A program made the position numbers and the translations under genes. A stretch of DNA of 64,000 bases, taken from contig OY992538.1 of assembly GCA_963921195.1 (NCBI GenBank), forward strand, positions 86,365,904-86,429,903, given 5' to 3'. Positions 44,226 through 54,229 of this stretch are shown here, piece after piece (within the stretch, counting starts at the first letter, position 1; the number at the start of each line of letters is the position of its first letter). The notes under the pieces were generated by a model. That model was not told where the DNA came from, made no database searches, and worked only from the letters and a program-made list of their open reading frames with translations. The stretch comes from Pegoplata infirma. Its lineage: Eukaryota; Arthropoda; Insecta; Diptera; Anthomyiidae.

Positions 44226-46005
44226 CACAGTGGGAAAAATTGCCAATCTAGCGGGAAATAATTCAAAATATAACTAACAGATTTTAACAAAGTTATAATG
44301 CGATTTTAAAGTGGGATAGTGACTGCGTTTTAATCCGTTAAGAACTTAAAGTTTAGTTAACCCATTAGGGAATTACACACTATCAAATGTTGACAATTTC
44401 TTGGGCTCTCACAGTTAGTTGTTTATAATAGTAAACTTGTCATCGCCGTGTATCAGAAGGGGTAAGCCGTTACCTACCAAGTGTTTGATTTCTTTTAAAG
44501 GGTGCTATTAGGTATATTATGTATAAATTTCCATACGTTATCTGTTTTGCGAAGGCTCCCCCGTAACGAATTACATAAGCAACGTTTTTTTTTAACTTGT
44601 TTGAATTCTTATGGAGCTACAAAAAAAAAACGCTGTCAGATGCTGCTTAATCTTTAATTATAGATTATTCTACATATAATGAAGTAATACTATTCAAAAA
44701 ATTAGCTGCGTAGGCCTGCGTAGCGATTTTTTAAAATTTTTTTGTAATTTTGGTCTTTCAATAATTATAATTCTAAACCTAGGCAGCAATGAACGCGACT
44801 CACGTATATGTTGAGAATCGCGAAGGATAGTTAGTAATTTGTTTTTAACATAGTAGAGCGTCGAAATCTTGAAAAAAGTTCGTGCTGAATTAAAATTATT
44901 TTTAATTTTATGATTTTTAAATAACCGATTTAAGTCGCATTCAGTTGGTGAAAAAATTCTTAATAAAAATATTGTTATAAATAATAATAAATTTAATACT
45001 ATCATTTGAATTGGATAATAAACTATTTGGTTTTTTTAAATTTGTTTGACATGTCATTTCAACGGAGAGAGATATTTGAAGTTTGGCGTAAATGCGACAG
45101 TGCTTCTGATCGGATCTCAACAGTTATCAATTATATCTTATATATCCAAACTTGGAAATAACATCTGCAACGAGAATGATAGCTATAAAAAACTAACTGT
45201 TAGTGTGCGAGATTTATGTAGTAAATTCAAATGTAGATGGGCCAGTGTTTCTCGCAATTTATATAGTTTTGAAAATCATTACAATATATGGTTGAATGAA
45301 AATATAGATTTTCTAGTAGAAGACGAAGAACCAGGACCTTTACAACCTCGAGGGCGTCCTTTGAAGACTTTTTTGGAAACGACAAAAAAATGCAAGAGGA
45401 GTCGTGTTTCGGATCTTGTACAAAATAACATCAAGGAATAATTATTGGTCGCTACGAAAGTAAGTCTGTACAAATCTGGAAAGAGAGATGCAGCCCAATT
45501 ATTAGATGAAATTAAAAAAAACACCAAAAAGGGCTACAAAGATGAAAAAAGCCGTATTTTACCCCTCTGGAGCACCAACATAATACACACCAGAAAAGGC
45601 AATGGCACTATACATTGACAAAAGGTTAACTAAAAATTCGTATATGCTTATGCAATCAGGTGCTAAGACTCCTATTTTCGTTATTGCTGGATGTAGGGTA
45701 TATGTCCAAGTGTTATCAGATTTCACTTACAATATTTGATAACCCCATTTACTTTTCAAAAAGTATAAAATTCTTATTTTAAACATAATTTTCCACAGCT
45801 AACAGGTACAAAAAAAAATACTCCTGAGGTAGTCGTATATAACACCTTTTGGGGCACCCTGTATTGAAAAACAGTTTCTTATTATTCATTATACAAAAAG
45901 CTCATATCCTTAGCTATAAAATCTCCAAGTATTGTTATCGGATCAGACCAATAGTTTAGAAGATATGATTTTTTTCCTGCCAGATTGGTGTTTTTTCCCA
46001 CTGTG
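44226..46005. mobile_element. CACAGTG-ended DNA transposon, 5-bp TSD (Transib-like?)
   Basis: The ends CACAGTGGGAAAAATTGCCA and its mirror TTTTTTCCCACTGTG (with CCAATCT/AGATTGG further in) are flanked by TAACG on both sides (44221-44225, 46006-46010). A 5-bp duplication and a CAC-start terminus fit the Transib superfamily, whose ends resemble the CACAGTG heptamer used by RAG recombinase; this is inference. The 1.78 kb interior is not palindromic and holds a broken coding region on the plus strand (45046-45728), so it is an internally deleted relative of an autonomous element. Confidence 0.78.
45046..45728 (+). pseudogene. Broken transposon-encoded protein
   Basis: An open frame of 131 codons (45046-45441) has protein-like composition. 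It includes DLCSKFKCRWASVSRNLYSF, an acidic linker (LVEDEEPGP) and GRPLKTFLETTKKCKRSRVS, a basic motif of the GRPxK type. A TAA at 45438 interrupts it, but the same frame continues (LLVATKVSLYKSGKRDAAQL), and after a +1 shift near 45585 it goes on PEKAMALYIDKRLTKNSYML. The three parts read as one protein broken by a stop and a frameshift. GRP-basic plus an EKAMAL-helix layout recalls N-terminal parts of uncharacterised insect and cnidarian transposon proteins. I cannot identify the catalytic domain. Confidence 0.7.
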
Positions 46006-46696
46006 TAACGGTCTTATATGGCCTACATATGCCCTTGGTTATCACTGTATGCAGTGAAAATGTCAAGAGAATCGGTTCAGTTGTTTTTGCGTTATTGCGA
46101 AACAGGCAGACAACGTCCAGTATAGTACAAAGGGGCGTGACATTTTACGCCACTTTTTTTCAATTGTAGTATAACATGGCCTATAGTTCGCTCGGTTAAC
46201 ACTATCAGTGCTGAAATTTTAATTTAAATCGATTCAACAGTTTTTGCGTTATTGCGGAGCATGCAAAAATAACATTCAATTCAATACAAAGGGGCATGGC
46301 ATTTTACGCCCATTTGTCCGATCACGCTCTAATTTGGCACATAGTTAGTACTTGGTTAGTACTATTGTTGGTTTAAATTTCATCAAAATCGATCCATCCG
46401 TTTTTTATATATGGATGTCATTAGTGGTGCAATGTAAAAATTCGATTTTGCCCAACCCTCCGGCCACAGGCAAAAAAGCATTGCATTTAACGCCCATTTG
46501 TCCGATCACGCTCTAATTTGGCACACAGTTAGTACTATTTTTGGTTTAAATTTCATCAAAATCGGTCCATCCGTTTTTTAGATATAGATGTCATTAGTGG
46601 TGCAATGTGAAAATTCGATTTTGCCACGCCCCTCCGCTCAAGCTTAAACAAAAAGAGATAGATGGTTAAACCTTGGAAGGAATATGTCTTATGCGC

Positions 46697-46826
46697 GGTT
46701 CACAATTGTTGTTTTTGAGTGTTTAAGGGCGACGTGTTTAAAAAGTCTTTGTTCTGTGTCCATTACCTTTTTATTCTGTTACTGGTGTTTTCTAAACAAC
46801 TTGTTTTAGTTCGTAAGTGTGAACCC
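46697..46826. mobile_element. 130-bp MITE with GGTTCACA ends
   Basis: GGTTCACAATTGTTGTTTTT and its partner AACTTGTTTTAGTTCGTAAG, then TGTGAACC, form imperfect arms. Inside, GTTTAAGGGCG and TGTTTTCTAAACAAC lie around an unpaired centre. Target duplication is not clear. Confidence 0.55.
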
Positions 46827-46869
46827 CGTATTAGACAGAGATACAAAGAATCCTAAAGACAGCTGTGTT

Positions 46870-47315
46870 GTTGTTTAGGCGTCCACTACATTTGAAAGTT
46901 AAATCAACCAAAAATTGTTGTTGTTTTAACTACTGATTGACAACTACAAAAAACTGTAAAAACTACTTCAAATTACTGTTGTTTTTACTGTAACTCAAAT
47001 TGTCTGAAGTTTGTTATTAACAAAAAAAACTTCTAAACGTCAAAAACGGTTAAAATTATTTGGAAATAATTCCTGCATATCCGTTTTTCTAAAAATTTCT
47101 AGAAAATTATAAGTTTTTCATAGACTAAAAACAACTATATAAAACAACTGTTACTACAATGTAGTAATTTTTTGTATTTGTTTTTTAAAACGACTACATA
47201 AAATAGTTGTTTGAGATTTTTCAAACAAAAACAACTGAAATTGTTGTTGAAAACAACAACTTCTACTTACTACACAAATGACCGTCATGTAGTAACTGCA
47301 ATAATTTTCTAAGTG
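46870..47315. mobile_element. Decayed ACTACTT / GTAGTT-word element
   Basis: The right end ATTTTCTAAGTG, then TA, matches the CACTCAGAAAAT ends of 51759-52326. The interior consists of ACAACTACAAA, TTGTTGTTT and AACAGTAGTT words. The left end is not resolved. Part (46960-47110) is the repeat also found at 680-880. Confidence 0.55.
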
Positions 47316-47587
47316 TATTGGAATCAAATTTCATAAAATTTGCATCATTAGATTTCATAGTTTATTACAAAAATTTCATTAAATTTTGTTTATAAAACTT
47401 GTTGTTTTTGACGCCTGTCGATTCTGTTTAGTTTGTAGTAAAATGCACTCAGAAAATAATGTAAGTTACACTACGTTCCGTTCCAAGAACATATTCACTA
47501 AAAAGTTTTTTAGTGGTTGTGAAGGTGTTCGCAAACAGAATTCCGAACGTTATGCCTGCGAGTTGAAGAACAGAAACTTTACGATAA

Positions 47588-48193
47588 CGTACCGAACTAA
47601 GTTAGAAACAAAATAAAGTTCTTTTAGTGTTCTGTTTGCGAACTTTTGAGACATTTTTTTTTAAATTTAAAATGGCGATATCTCGAAAACTTAGCAAGAT
47701 AGAGCAAAACGGAGCACATTTTTGGTTCTTGGGATCTCAATAGTATCGCTAGGCCTCTACACATGGGTGGACCCCATTGGATCCTTATTTTGAATCTAAA
47801 AAAGTTAGCATTCCGGGAAATTTAAAAATGCACATATCTCGCTAAATACTGCCGACACGACATAAAGTCTAAAAGCGGTCATGTACTACGAGACAAGATC
47901 CACAAAAATGCTTTTAGACTTTTCATCGTGTCGGCAGTATTTAGCGAGATATGTGCATTTTTAAATTTCCCGGAATGCTAACTTTTTTAGATTCAAAATA
48001 AGGACTCAATGGGGTCTACCCATGTGTAGAGGCCTAGCGATACTATTGAGATCCCAAGAACCAAAAATGTGCTCCGTTTTGCTCTATCTTGCTTAGTTTT
48101 CAAGATATCGCCATTTTAAATTTAAAAAATGTCTCAAAAGTTCGCAAACAGAACACTAAAAGAACTTTATTTCTAACCTAGTTCGGTACGTTA
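47588..48193. repeat. 0.6 kb nearly perfect hairpin
   Basis: The left arm (47588-47865) and right arm (47910-48193) are almost exact reverse complements (AACGTACCGAACTA..., GTTCTGTTTGCGAACTTTTG, TTAAAATGGCGATATCTCG, CAATAGTATCGCTAGGCCTC, GCCGACACGA) with a loop of about 45 bases. The arm carries the module also seen at 41245-41410, 54720-55010 and 62525-62640. Near-perfect arms suggest recent origin or gene conversion. The preceding 270 bases (47316-47587) match 51310-51500 inverted (TTGTGAAGGTGTTCGCAAAC). Confidence 0.88.
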
Positions 48194-49164
48194 CACATTC
48201 GGTTGAATGAGAGGCAAAGTGGCGCTTTATTCAGGGAAGAAGTAATTTTAACATATAATATTTTTTGATTGATGAATGATGAATAATACATTAGAAAGCA
48301 CCCTTTTAAAGAGAAAACATGTGTTTTTTTTATTTTTTTTTAACCTGTCAGAATTTTTTTAGTGTTTCTTGAAAATTGAACTTGATTCACAATTTAAGCT
48401 GTAACTTTTAAACCAAAAGCGATAATTTAATGAGTACAGTTGCAAATTAAAGCATTTTTAATGCGATCATAAAAAATTAAAACAATAAAAAATAAATATG
48501 TGTTAATACTTGCATAAAATTTGTTTAAAGTCGGATTTTTGTGTTTCACCAAATTTTAAATTTTTTTAAATTTTCCATAAAAAAGTCAGGAAAGTTGTAA
48601 TTTGGAACTATTAATTTTTTTTATTGACGTCTAATCATTAATAAGTAAAATACCACCATTTTTGAAAAAAATTAACATATTAGGCGCGTGGTTATGCTTT
48701 ATTTCGGGAAAAAGCTAAATTCACAATTTTTGCTGTATCTGTGAAATTAAAAAACACATTATTTTGAAACAAATAGCAAATTAAAGTTTATGTAAAGTGC
48801 TATTATAAACGTTTAATTAAAATTATATGCTCTCATAAAAGTACTAAATTTATTAAGAAACCTAATTTTTTCATAAAAATTCTTGAATGTTTAAATTTAC
48901 CTTTTTTAACTTAAGCCTTGGAAATTGAAAAAAAAAATTATATCAGCTGCGTTATTTATAATAAATAAAGTTAACATCATGCATGTTTTTTGTCAGATAC
49001 TATATTACACCACCCAGAGACATCTGCTTACCCACCCCCCCCCCCCCCCCCCATCCCACTCCCCACAAAACCTGACCCTGTCATTTTTATTTTTTTTTGC
49101 TTGTTGGAGGGTATAAAAGATTTGGCACAGCCGAATTTTAAACTCTTACTTGTTTATATATAAA
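48194..49164. other. A+T-rich DNA with C18 run and DINE-like end
   Basis: Mostly unassigned. At 49035-49052 there is a run of 18 C. At 49105-49150 the sequence TGGAGGGTATAAAAGATTTGG followed by CAGCCGAATTTTAAACTC is the right end of a DINE-like element of the type at 63040-63640. The ORF at 48925-49116 crosses the C-run and is not a gene. Confidence 0.45.
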
Positions 49165-50745
49165 TTACAAAGACCCACAAATAAAGGTTTAGACCCACTA
49201 ATACTTATGTATTTTTACCTTCTTAATTCAATTCCGCGATCAGAATTAAATTCTAATGTTGGGTTTTTCTGCAATTTACAAGGAAAGTCCGCAAAAGTGA
49301 TCCGACCTGATTTCCTTGTAAATTTGACCAACAATAAGTTAACATTTTTTTTAAATTTTATTTCGGTATGTAATGTTCAAGTCTGATTTATTACGAAGAA
49401 AATAAGAGTTTTTTTCATAAAATCCATCAAAAATTGCAGAAGTTACTTGCATTTGAACAAAAATGCATTAATTCACAACATATATACAGTGGCTCAAAGT
49501 AATAATGGAACAGCGTATATTTGTTAGCAGTTCTTTAAAGACAAAGTCTTAAATACTAAACCTGATTATTATCAATCGACTATTTTTGAAAAAAGTACTA
49601 TATAGGAAATTTCCCAAGCTTTAATTTAAGCTTGATATCGTCCAGATTGAGCAAATATTAAATGAGATACGAGGGTCGCACTGGAAATTGAAATTATTTG
49701 TAGATGTTTTTTTGAAATTTTTTTAAAAATATTTCTAAGTCGATTTCTTCCAAGTTCAAACATTAAAAATTTAAAAAATTATCCAATAATTTTTATTTAG
49801 TTATTAGCTAGTTTTTACAACAACCCAAACAAAAAATGAAATTTTTTAAATACAGTGGAAGAAATCCGCATTTTTTGACCTCCAACTCGTTTGACCACCA
49901 ATTTTTTGTAAACAAAGAACAATTTTAATTATTCTTATATCTCATTACTATATACTTAGATGTACTCAAATTAATAAACAATAAAATATTTTCTTTGTTT
50001 ACAACAAATTGGTGGTCGAAAGAGTTGGAGGTCAAAAAATGCGGATTTCTTCTATTGTATTTAAAAAATTTCATTTTTTGTTTGGGTTGTTGGAAAAACA
50101 AGCTGATGACCAAATAAAAATTATTAGATAATTTTTTAAATTTTTAATGTTTGAACTTGGAAAAAATCGACTTAGAAATATTTTTAAAAAAAATTTCAAA
50201 AAAGTATCTACAAATAATTTCATTTTCCATTGCGACCCTCGTATCTCATTTAATATTCGCTCAATCTGGACTCTATCAAGCTTAAATTCAAGCTTGGAAA
50301 ATTTCCTATGTAGCACTTTTTTCAAAAATAGTCGATTGATAATAATCAGGAGTAGTATTGATAACTTTGCCTTTAAAGAACTGCTAACAAATATATGCTG
50401 TTCCATTATTACTTTGAGTCACTGTAGAACTGTTTTTGTATAAAACTGAAATAACGCGTTTTTGTTCAAATGCATGTAACTTCTGCAATTTTTTACGGAT
50501 TTTATTTAAAATACTCTTATTTTTTACGTAATAAATCAGACTTGAACCTTACATACAGAAATAAAATTAAAAAACTTTGTAACTTTGTCAAATTCACAGG
50601 GAAATTATGTGGGTTCACTTTGCGGACTTTCCTTGTAAACCACAGGAAACCCCAACTATAGAATTCAATTCTGATGGCAGAATCGATTTCAGAAGGTCAA
50701 AATACATAAGGTTAAGTGGGTCTAGTTTCTGGGTCAGAAACTTTT
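49165..50745. repeat. Outer foldback, arms about 320 bp
   Basis: The left arm (49165-49485) and right arm (50430-50745) mirror each other: TTTAGACCCACT, AAATACATAAG or its mirror, AATTCAATTCTG variants, TTTCCTTGTAAAC/ATTTACAAGGAAAG, AATAAATCAGACTTGAAC, AAATGCATGTAACTTCTGCAATTTTT. The TACAGTGGCTC element sits in the middle. The combined structure is a palindrome of about 1.6 kb. Confidence 0.78.
49487..50424. mobile_element. CAGTGGCTCAAAG palindromic element, TA duplication
   Basis: The ends CAGTGGCTCAAAGTAATAAT and ATTATTACTTTGAGTCACTG are inverted repeats with one mismatch, flanked by TA (49485-49486, 50425-50426). The arms extend inward for nearly 440 bp (GCAGTTCTTTAAAG, ATCAATCGACTATTTTTGAAAA, GAGATACGAGGGTCGCA, CATCTACAAATAATTT, GCGGATTTCTTC), leaving a loop of about 40 bases near 49950. 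TA plus CAGTG ends suit a Tc1/mariner-type mobiliser (inference). The frames at 49925-50443 are shadows of the arms. Confidence 0.85.
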
Positions 50746-51239
50746 TTGTTTTTTTGTGATGAAGTGTTATTGAAGCCACCATATTTTTTTCATAAAATCT
50801 TAAATAAAAAAATAACGGCATTAAACGCGGACGTTTTTTTTCTTTCAAATTAAAGCCTATAACATATGCTTTATTATCACAATGTATAAGCAATAACAAC
50901 CTTTTACATTTTTTTTATATTCCATCAAGTATTAAAAATACTCCAATTTTGGAACATTTTACAAAAAAATTTCAAAAATATTTTTACAACAATTTTCAAA
51001 AAACAAAAAACAGAAGTGTATTTGAAAATGCCTGAAGTTGATGGTTCCATAATAAAAAAATTACCTTTGAATGAATAAATACCAAAAAAAAATTCTAGAA
51101 ATAAGTTGATTTTCAATTTTTAGCACCATATTCAAAAACACAAAAATTTATTTATTTTGACGGCGGATTGCAAGAAAAGTAAACAACTCAGAATAATAGT
51201 TGTGACAGATTTTTTAGTGAAATTTTATATACTTTAACC
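50746..51239. other. A+T-rich DNA, no feature
   Basis: No repeat copy, RNA gene or convincing frame. The minus frames at 50615-51116 are low complexity or partly arm sequence. Confidence 0.4.
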
Positions 51240-51512
51240 CTAAATTAATAATTTTTGTAAAAAAAAAATTTTCAGTTTTGAATAAAGCGCCACTTTTGAT
51301 CCATTTCAACCCAATGTGCGTTATCGTAAAGTTTCTGTTCTTCAACTCGCAGGCATAACGTTCGGAATTCTGTTTGCGAACACCTTCACAACCACTAAAA
51401 AACTTTTTAGTGAATGTGTTCTTGGAACGGTACGTTTCGATAACGTACGGTCGCTCCATAGTTCCGTACAGAACACTAACGTACCGTACGTTAGAGTTTT
51501 TTTCCAAACCCT
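51240..51512. repeat. Inverted copy of the 47450-47590 repeat
   Basis: GTTATCGTAAAGTTTCTGTTC, TTCAACTCGCAGGCATAACG, TTCGGAATTCTGTTTGCG and AACACCTTCACAACCACTAAA appear in inverse order at 47470-47590. At 51440-51500 a cluster of short palindromes follows (GTACGGAACT/AGTTCCGTAC and GTACCGTACG). The minus frame 51214-51531 and the plus frame 47386-47616 encode the same peptide only because they are copies. Confidence 0.75.
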
Positions 51513-52110
51513 GATGAAAAATATCAAACAACTATTTCTGTTAGTTATTTTAAGTCGTTTTTTTGAATAACTAACAAAAAAGTACTGTAATGTGGTAACA
51601 TTTATTTTTATCTCTGAAAAATTTTCAAAGTTTTTTTCCAAAAAAAAAAAGAAAATTATTTTTTTTATTTTTCACAACTGTTAAAAAAAAAAACTTGTAA
51701 AAAATTTGGTCTTCAATTTTTTTCTGAAAACTTTTTTTTTGAAAAAAAAAATTATATACACTCAGAAAATTATGTAAGTTACTACATGTTAGTTATTTGT
51801 ATATTTTACAGTAGTAAGTTGTTTTCAACTACAAAGTCAGTTGTTTTTGTATGAAAAATATCAAACAACTATTTCTGTTAGTTATTTAAAGTCGTTTTTT
51901 TGAACAACTAACAAAAAAGTACTGTGATGTAGTAACAGTTATTTAAAGTAGTTAATTTTATTTATTTTATCTCTGAAAAGTTTTAAAGTTTTTTTCCAAA
52001 AAAAAAAAAAAAATCGTTATTTTTATTTTTCACAACTTTTTTCTAAAAAAAAACTTGGAAAAAATTTGGTCTTCAATTTTTTTTTTCTGAAAAATATTTT
52101 GAAAAAAAAA
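51513..52110. repeat. Direct duplication, period about 340 bp
   Basis: 51513-51755 and 51853-52110 share TGAAAAATATCAAACAACTA, TTTCTGTTAGTTATTT, AACTAACAAAAAAGTACTGT, TTATCTCTGAAAA and TTGGTCTTCAATTTTTTT in the same order. The second copy lies inside the element 51759-52326, the first just outside its left end, so a tandem partial duplication included the element's interior and left part. Confidence 0.75.
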
Positions 52111-52326
52111 ATTATATATTGATTTTTTTATTTTTACTACATTTTAGTTGTTTTGACTACAAATGTAAGTAGTTTTTACTACATAAGTCAGTTGTTTTTT
52201 GTCAGTTAAAATAACTAACATTGTAAGTTGATTTAACTGAAAAAGTAGTTGACCCCAAAACAACTTACAAAGTAGTTATTTTAACTGACATTTTCAGTTG
52301 ATTTTACTAACATAATTTTTTAAGTG
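51759..52326. mobile_element. CACTCAGAAAATT element of ACTACAAA / GTAGTT words
   Basis: The ends CACTCAGAAAATTATGTAAG and CATAATTTTTTAAGTG are imperfect inverted repeats, flanked by TA (51757-51758, 52327-52328). The interior is a mosaic of AACTACTTTGTAAGTTGTTT, TAGTTGTTTTGACTAC and similar words. A direct copy of its right 200 bp is at 58160-58358. Confidence 0.78.
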
Positions 52327-52393
52327 TATTGATTACACTGCGGAACACTAAAAAATAAACAAGAGTTACGACCATCATTTATATGAGGGGGTT

Positions 52394-53457
52394 AGAGCAC
52401 AAGGGGTTCAAGTGCCTTATATTTGATAATGAGAAAAAAGAGGTTAAAGTTAAATTGCAATAAAAAATGTTAGATGCTATCTATAATATTATTTTTTAGT
52501 TAATAGAGATCCTGAGATATATTTTAATCTAACAAGTTAAAAAAATACCGTCTTTTACACCCTTTTGCACCCAAAAATTGCATCTGAAGTGAGTAAGTCG
52601 CACTTATACCCCTTGTGCTCTAACTTTTTTTATAAATTTCTATTTAGAGCACAAGGGGTTCAAGTGCCTTATTTTTAATAATGAAAAAAAAGGGGTTAAA
52701 GTAAAATTGTAATAAAAAATGTTAGGTGGTATCAAGTATATTATTTTTAAGGTAATAGAGCTCCTGAGATATATTTTTATCTAACAAGTTAAAAAAATAC
52801 CGTGTTTTACACCCTTTTGCACCCAAAAATTGCATCTGAAGTAAGTAAGTGGCACTTATACCCCTTGTGCTCTAACTTTTTTTTATAAATTTGTAAATTC
52901 GTAAAAGGAAAACCACATTTTATTAAGAAAATGTGTAATGGTTCTTTGTTTAATTTTTTAGTCGTCATAATCAGATTCCATGACATCATTGGGCTCATCT
53001 TCATCTTCATTAGGGCATCCCGTCAAATCTAAACTTTCGAATTTCGTATCATAATACCTGCCGAAAATTATTTAACCAAATCTGGCTCAAAAATTAGGAA
53101 TTTTTGAGTACTTTATGGGAAATTTTTTTTAAAAATTCCACTTTTGGTCCACAGATGCTGATTTTCAAACATAAAAATTATTTTTAACCAAATTGGTCTT
53201 AAAAGTTAAATTTTAATAATTGCTTGGAGCACAAGGGGTTTAAGTGCCTTAAATTTAATAATGGGAAAAAAGAGGTTATAGTTAAATTGCAGTAAAAAAT
53301 GTTAGATGATATCTAGAATATTATTTTTTAGTTAATAGAGATCCTGAGATATATTTTAATCTAACAAGTTAAAAAAATACCATATTTCACAAATACAAGC
53401 ACCCAAAAATTGCCTCTGAAGTATGTAAGTGGCACTTATACCCCTTGTGCTCTAACT
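52394..53457. repeat. Three GAGCACAAGGGG modules, about 230 bp each
   Basis: Modules at 52394-52624, 52646-52876 and 53226-53457 start GAGCACAAGGGGTTCAAGTG and end CACTTATACCCCTTGTGCTC, so each is bounded by a perfect inverted GAGCACAAGGGG. They share GAGATCCTGAGATATATTTT and CTAACAAGTTAAAAAAATACC. A shrunken copy (GAGCACAAGGGG directly facing its mirror) stands at 56769-56815, with single ends at 56888 and 56970. The modules could be a separate small MITE that amplified within the host. Confidence 0.82.
52958..53062 (-). pseudogene. Coding tail fragment, copy 1
   Basis: The minus frame of 34 codons plus TAA reads KFESLD, then a P-N-EDEDEP stretch and ends VMESDYDD. An acidic C-terminus like this is typical of real proteins, and the same frame is conserved in copy 2, 600 bp away, with several substitutions. 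AATTTTCGGCAG precedes it, so it may be a terminal exon. The source is probably a transposase or other protein of the element 52336-58160; the family is not identified. Confidence 0.55.
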
Positions 53458-53557
53458 TTTTTTATAAATTTCTAAATTATGAAAAGAATGTTAGTTATTT
53501 GTAAAAGGAAAACCACATTTTATTACAAAAGTCTTTAATGGTTCTTTGTTTAATTTT

Positions 53558-53662
53558 TTAGTCGTCATAATCAGATTCCATGACATCATCGGGCTCATCT
53601 TCATCTTCATTAGGGCGTCCCTTGAAATCTAAACTTTCGAATTTCGTGCCGTGATACCTGCC
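53558..53662 (-). pseudogene. Coding tail fragment, copy 2
   Basis: Same 34-codon tail as 52958-53062, exactly 600 bp away: GRYHGTKFESLDFKGRP, then the acidic stretch and DYDD before TAA. Substitutions relative to copy 1 include H/Y, G/D, F/L, K/T, R/C and D/N, without frameshifts. The duplicated block runs about 52890-53065 against 53490-53665. The ATG frame at 53610-53810 reads another phase. Confidence 0.55.
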
Positions 53663-54229
53663 GAACGATGGACATTAGACTGATTTTTTTATTTTTTTTT
53701 TGGAATTTCAAAAAAGTGTAGGCGGAATATAGTAAAACTAGGTCAAAAATTACGATTCTGAAATTTTTGGCCAAATCGGACCACGGGATCACGAGGCGCA
53801 TCGCGGTCAAAGTTTCAGAACCCTAGAGCAAATCGAAAAAAAAAAATTACATACTTAAGACTTTTTATATCACTTTTCTGACTAATTTCCCTGTGCTGAG
53901 TTCAAAAAAGTTAAAGTTTTTGAAATCGAATAATTAGTTTTTGAGATATCACGATTTTAATTTTGTTAAAAATTTATTTTTTTTCATTTTCGAGATCAGC
54001 GACATCTCATCGCCATATTATTACACTACACAGTTATTCTAGACAACAACCACACTTCAGTTAGTGCAGACATGGTTTTAGTCAATTAATGGAGTGTTGC
54101 CGGATTCATTTTTATTCATATTCCCAAATTTAAGAACGGAAATCCCCAAAATTACCCAAAGAAATTTCCAAATTCTTTTATTATTTTCCGATTTGTTATT
54201 CTAAATTACTAAAATTACCTAAAAAAAAC

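Larger units (their letters stand above)
43603..46675 (+). repeat. 165-bp diverged tandem repeat, split by transposon
   Basis: It starts CCCGGTCCGCGTTGCTGGCCC, like the element at 37482. Units of about 165 bp carry GGTTAGTACTATC, AATCGGTTCAGCCGTTTTTGCG, TTGCGAAACAGGCAGA, AGTATAGTACAAAGGGGCGTGGCATTTTACGCCC and CGATCACGCTCTAA. About four units precede 44225 and about four to five follow 46010; they join in register when the 44226-46005 element is removed. The minus frames at 43737-44290 are shadows. Confidence 0.75.

Noticed and set aside
44694..45005. 103-residue minus-strand frame with a hydrophobic start
   Set aside because: A+T-driven composition, no homologous pattern, and lies within the CACAGTG-ended element opposite to its coding remnant. 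A second element gene is possible but unsupported.
45279..45527. 82-residue minus-strand frame
   Set aside because: Shadow of the plus-strand broken transposon protein at 45046-45728.
47386..51531. Conserved peptide shared by frames at 47386-47616 and 51214-51531
   Set aside because: The two are inverted copies of one repeat, and similarity extends beyond the frames at DNA level.
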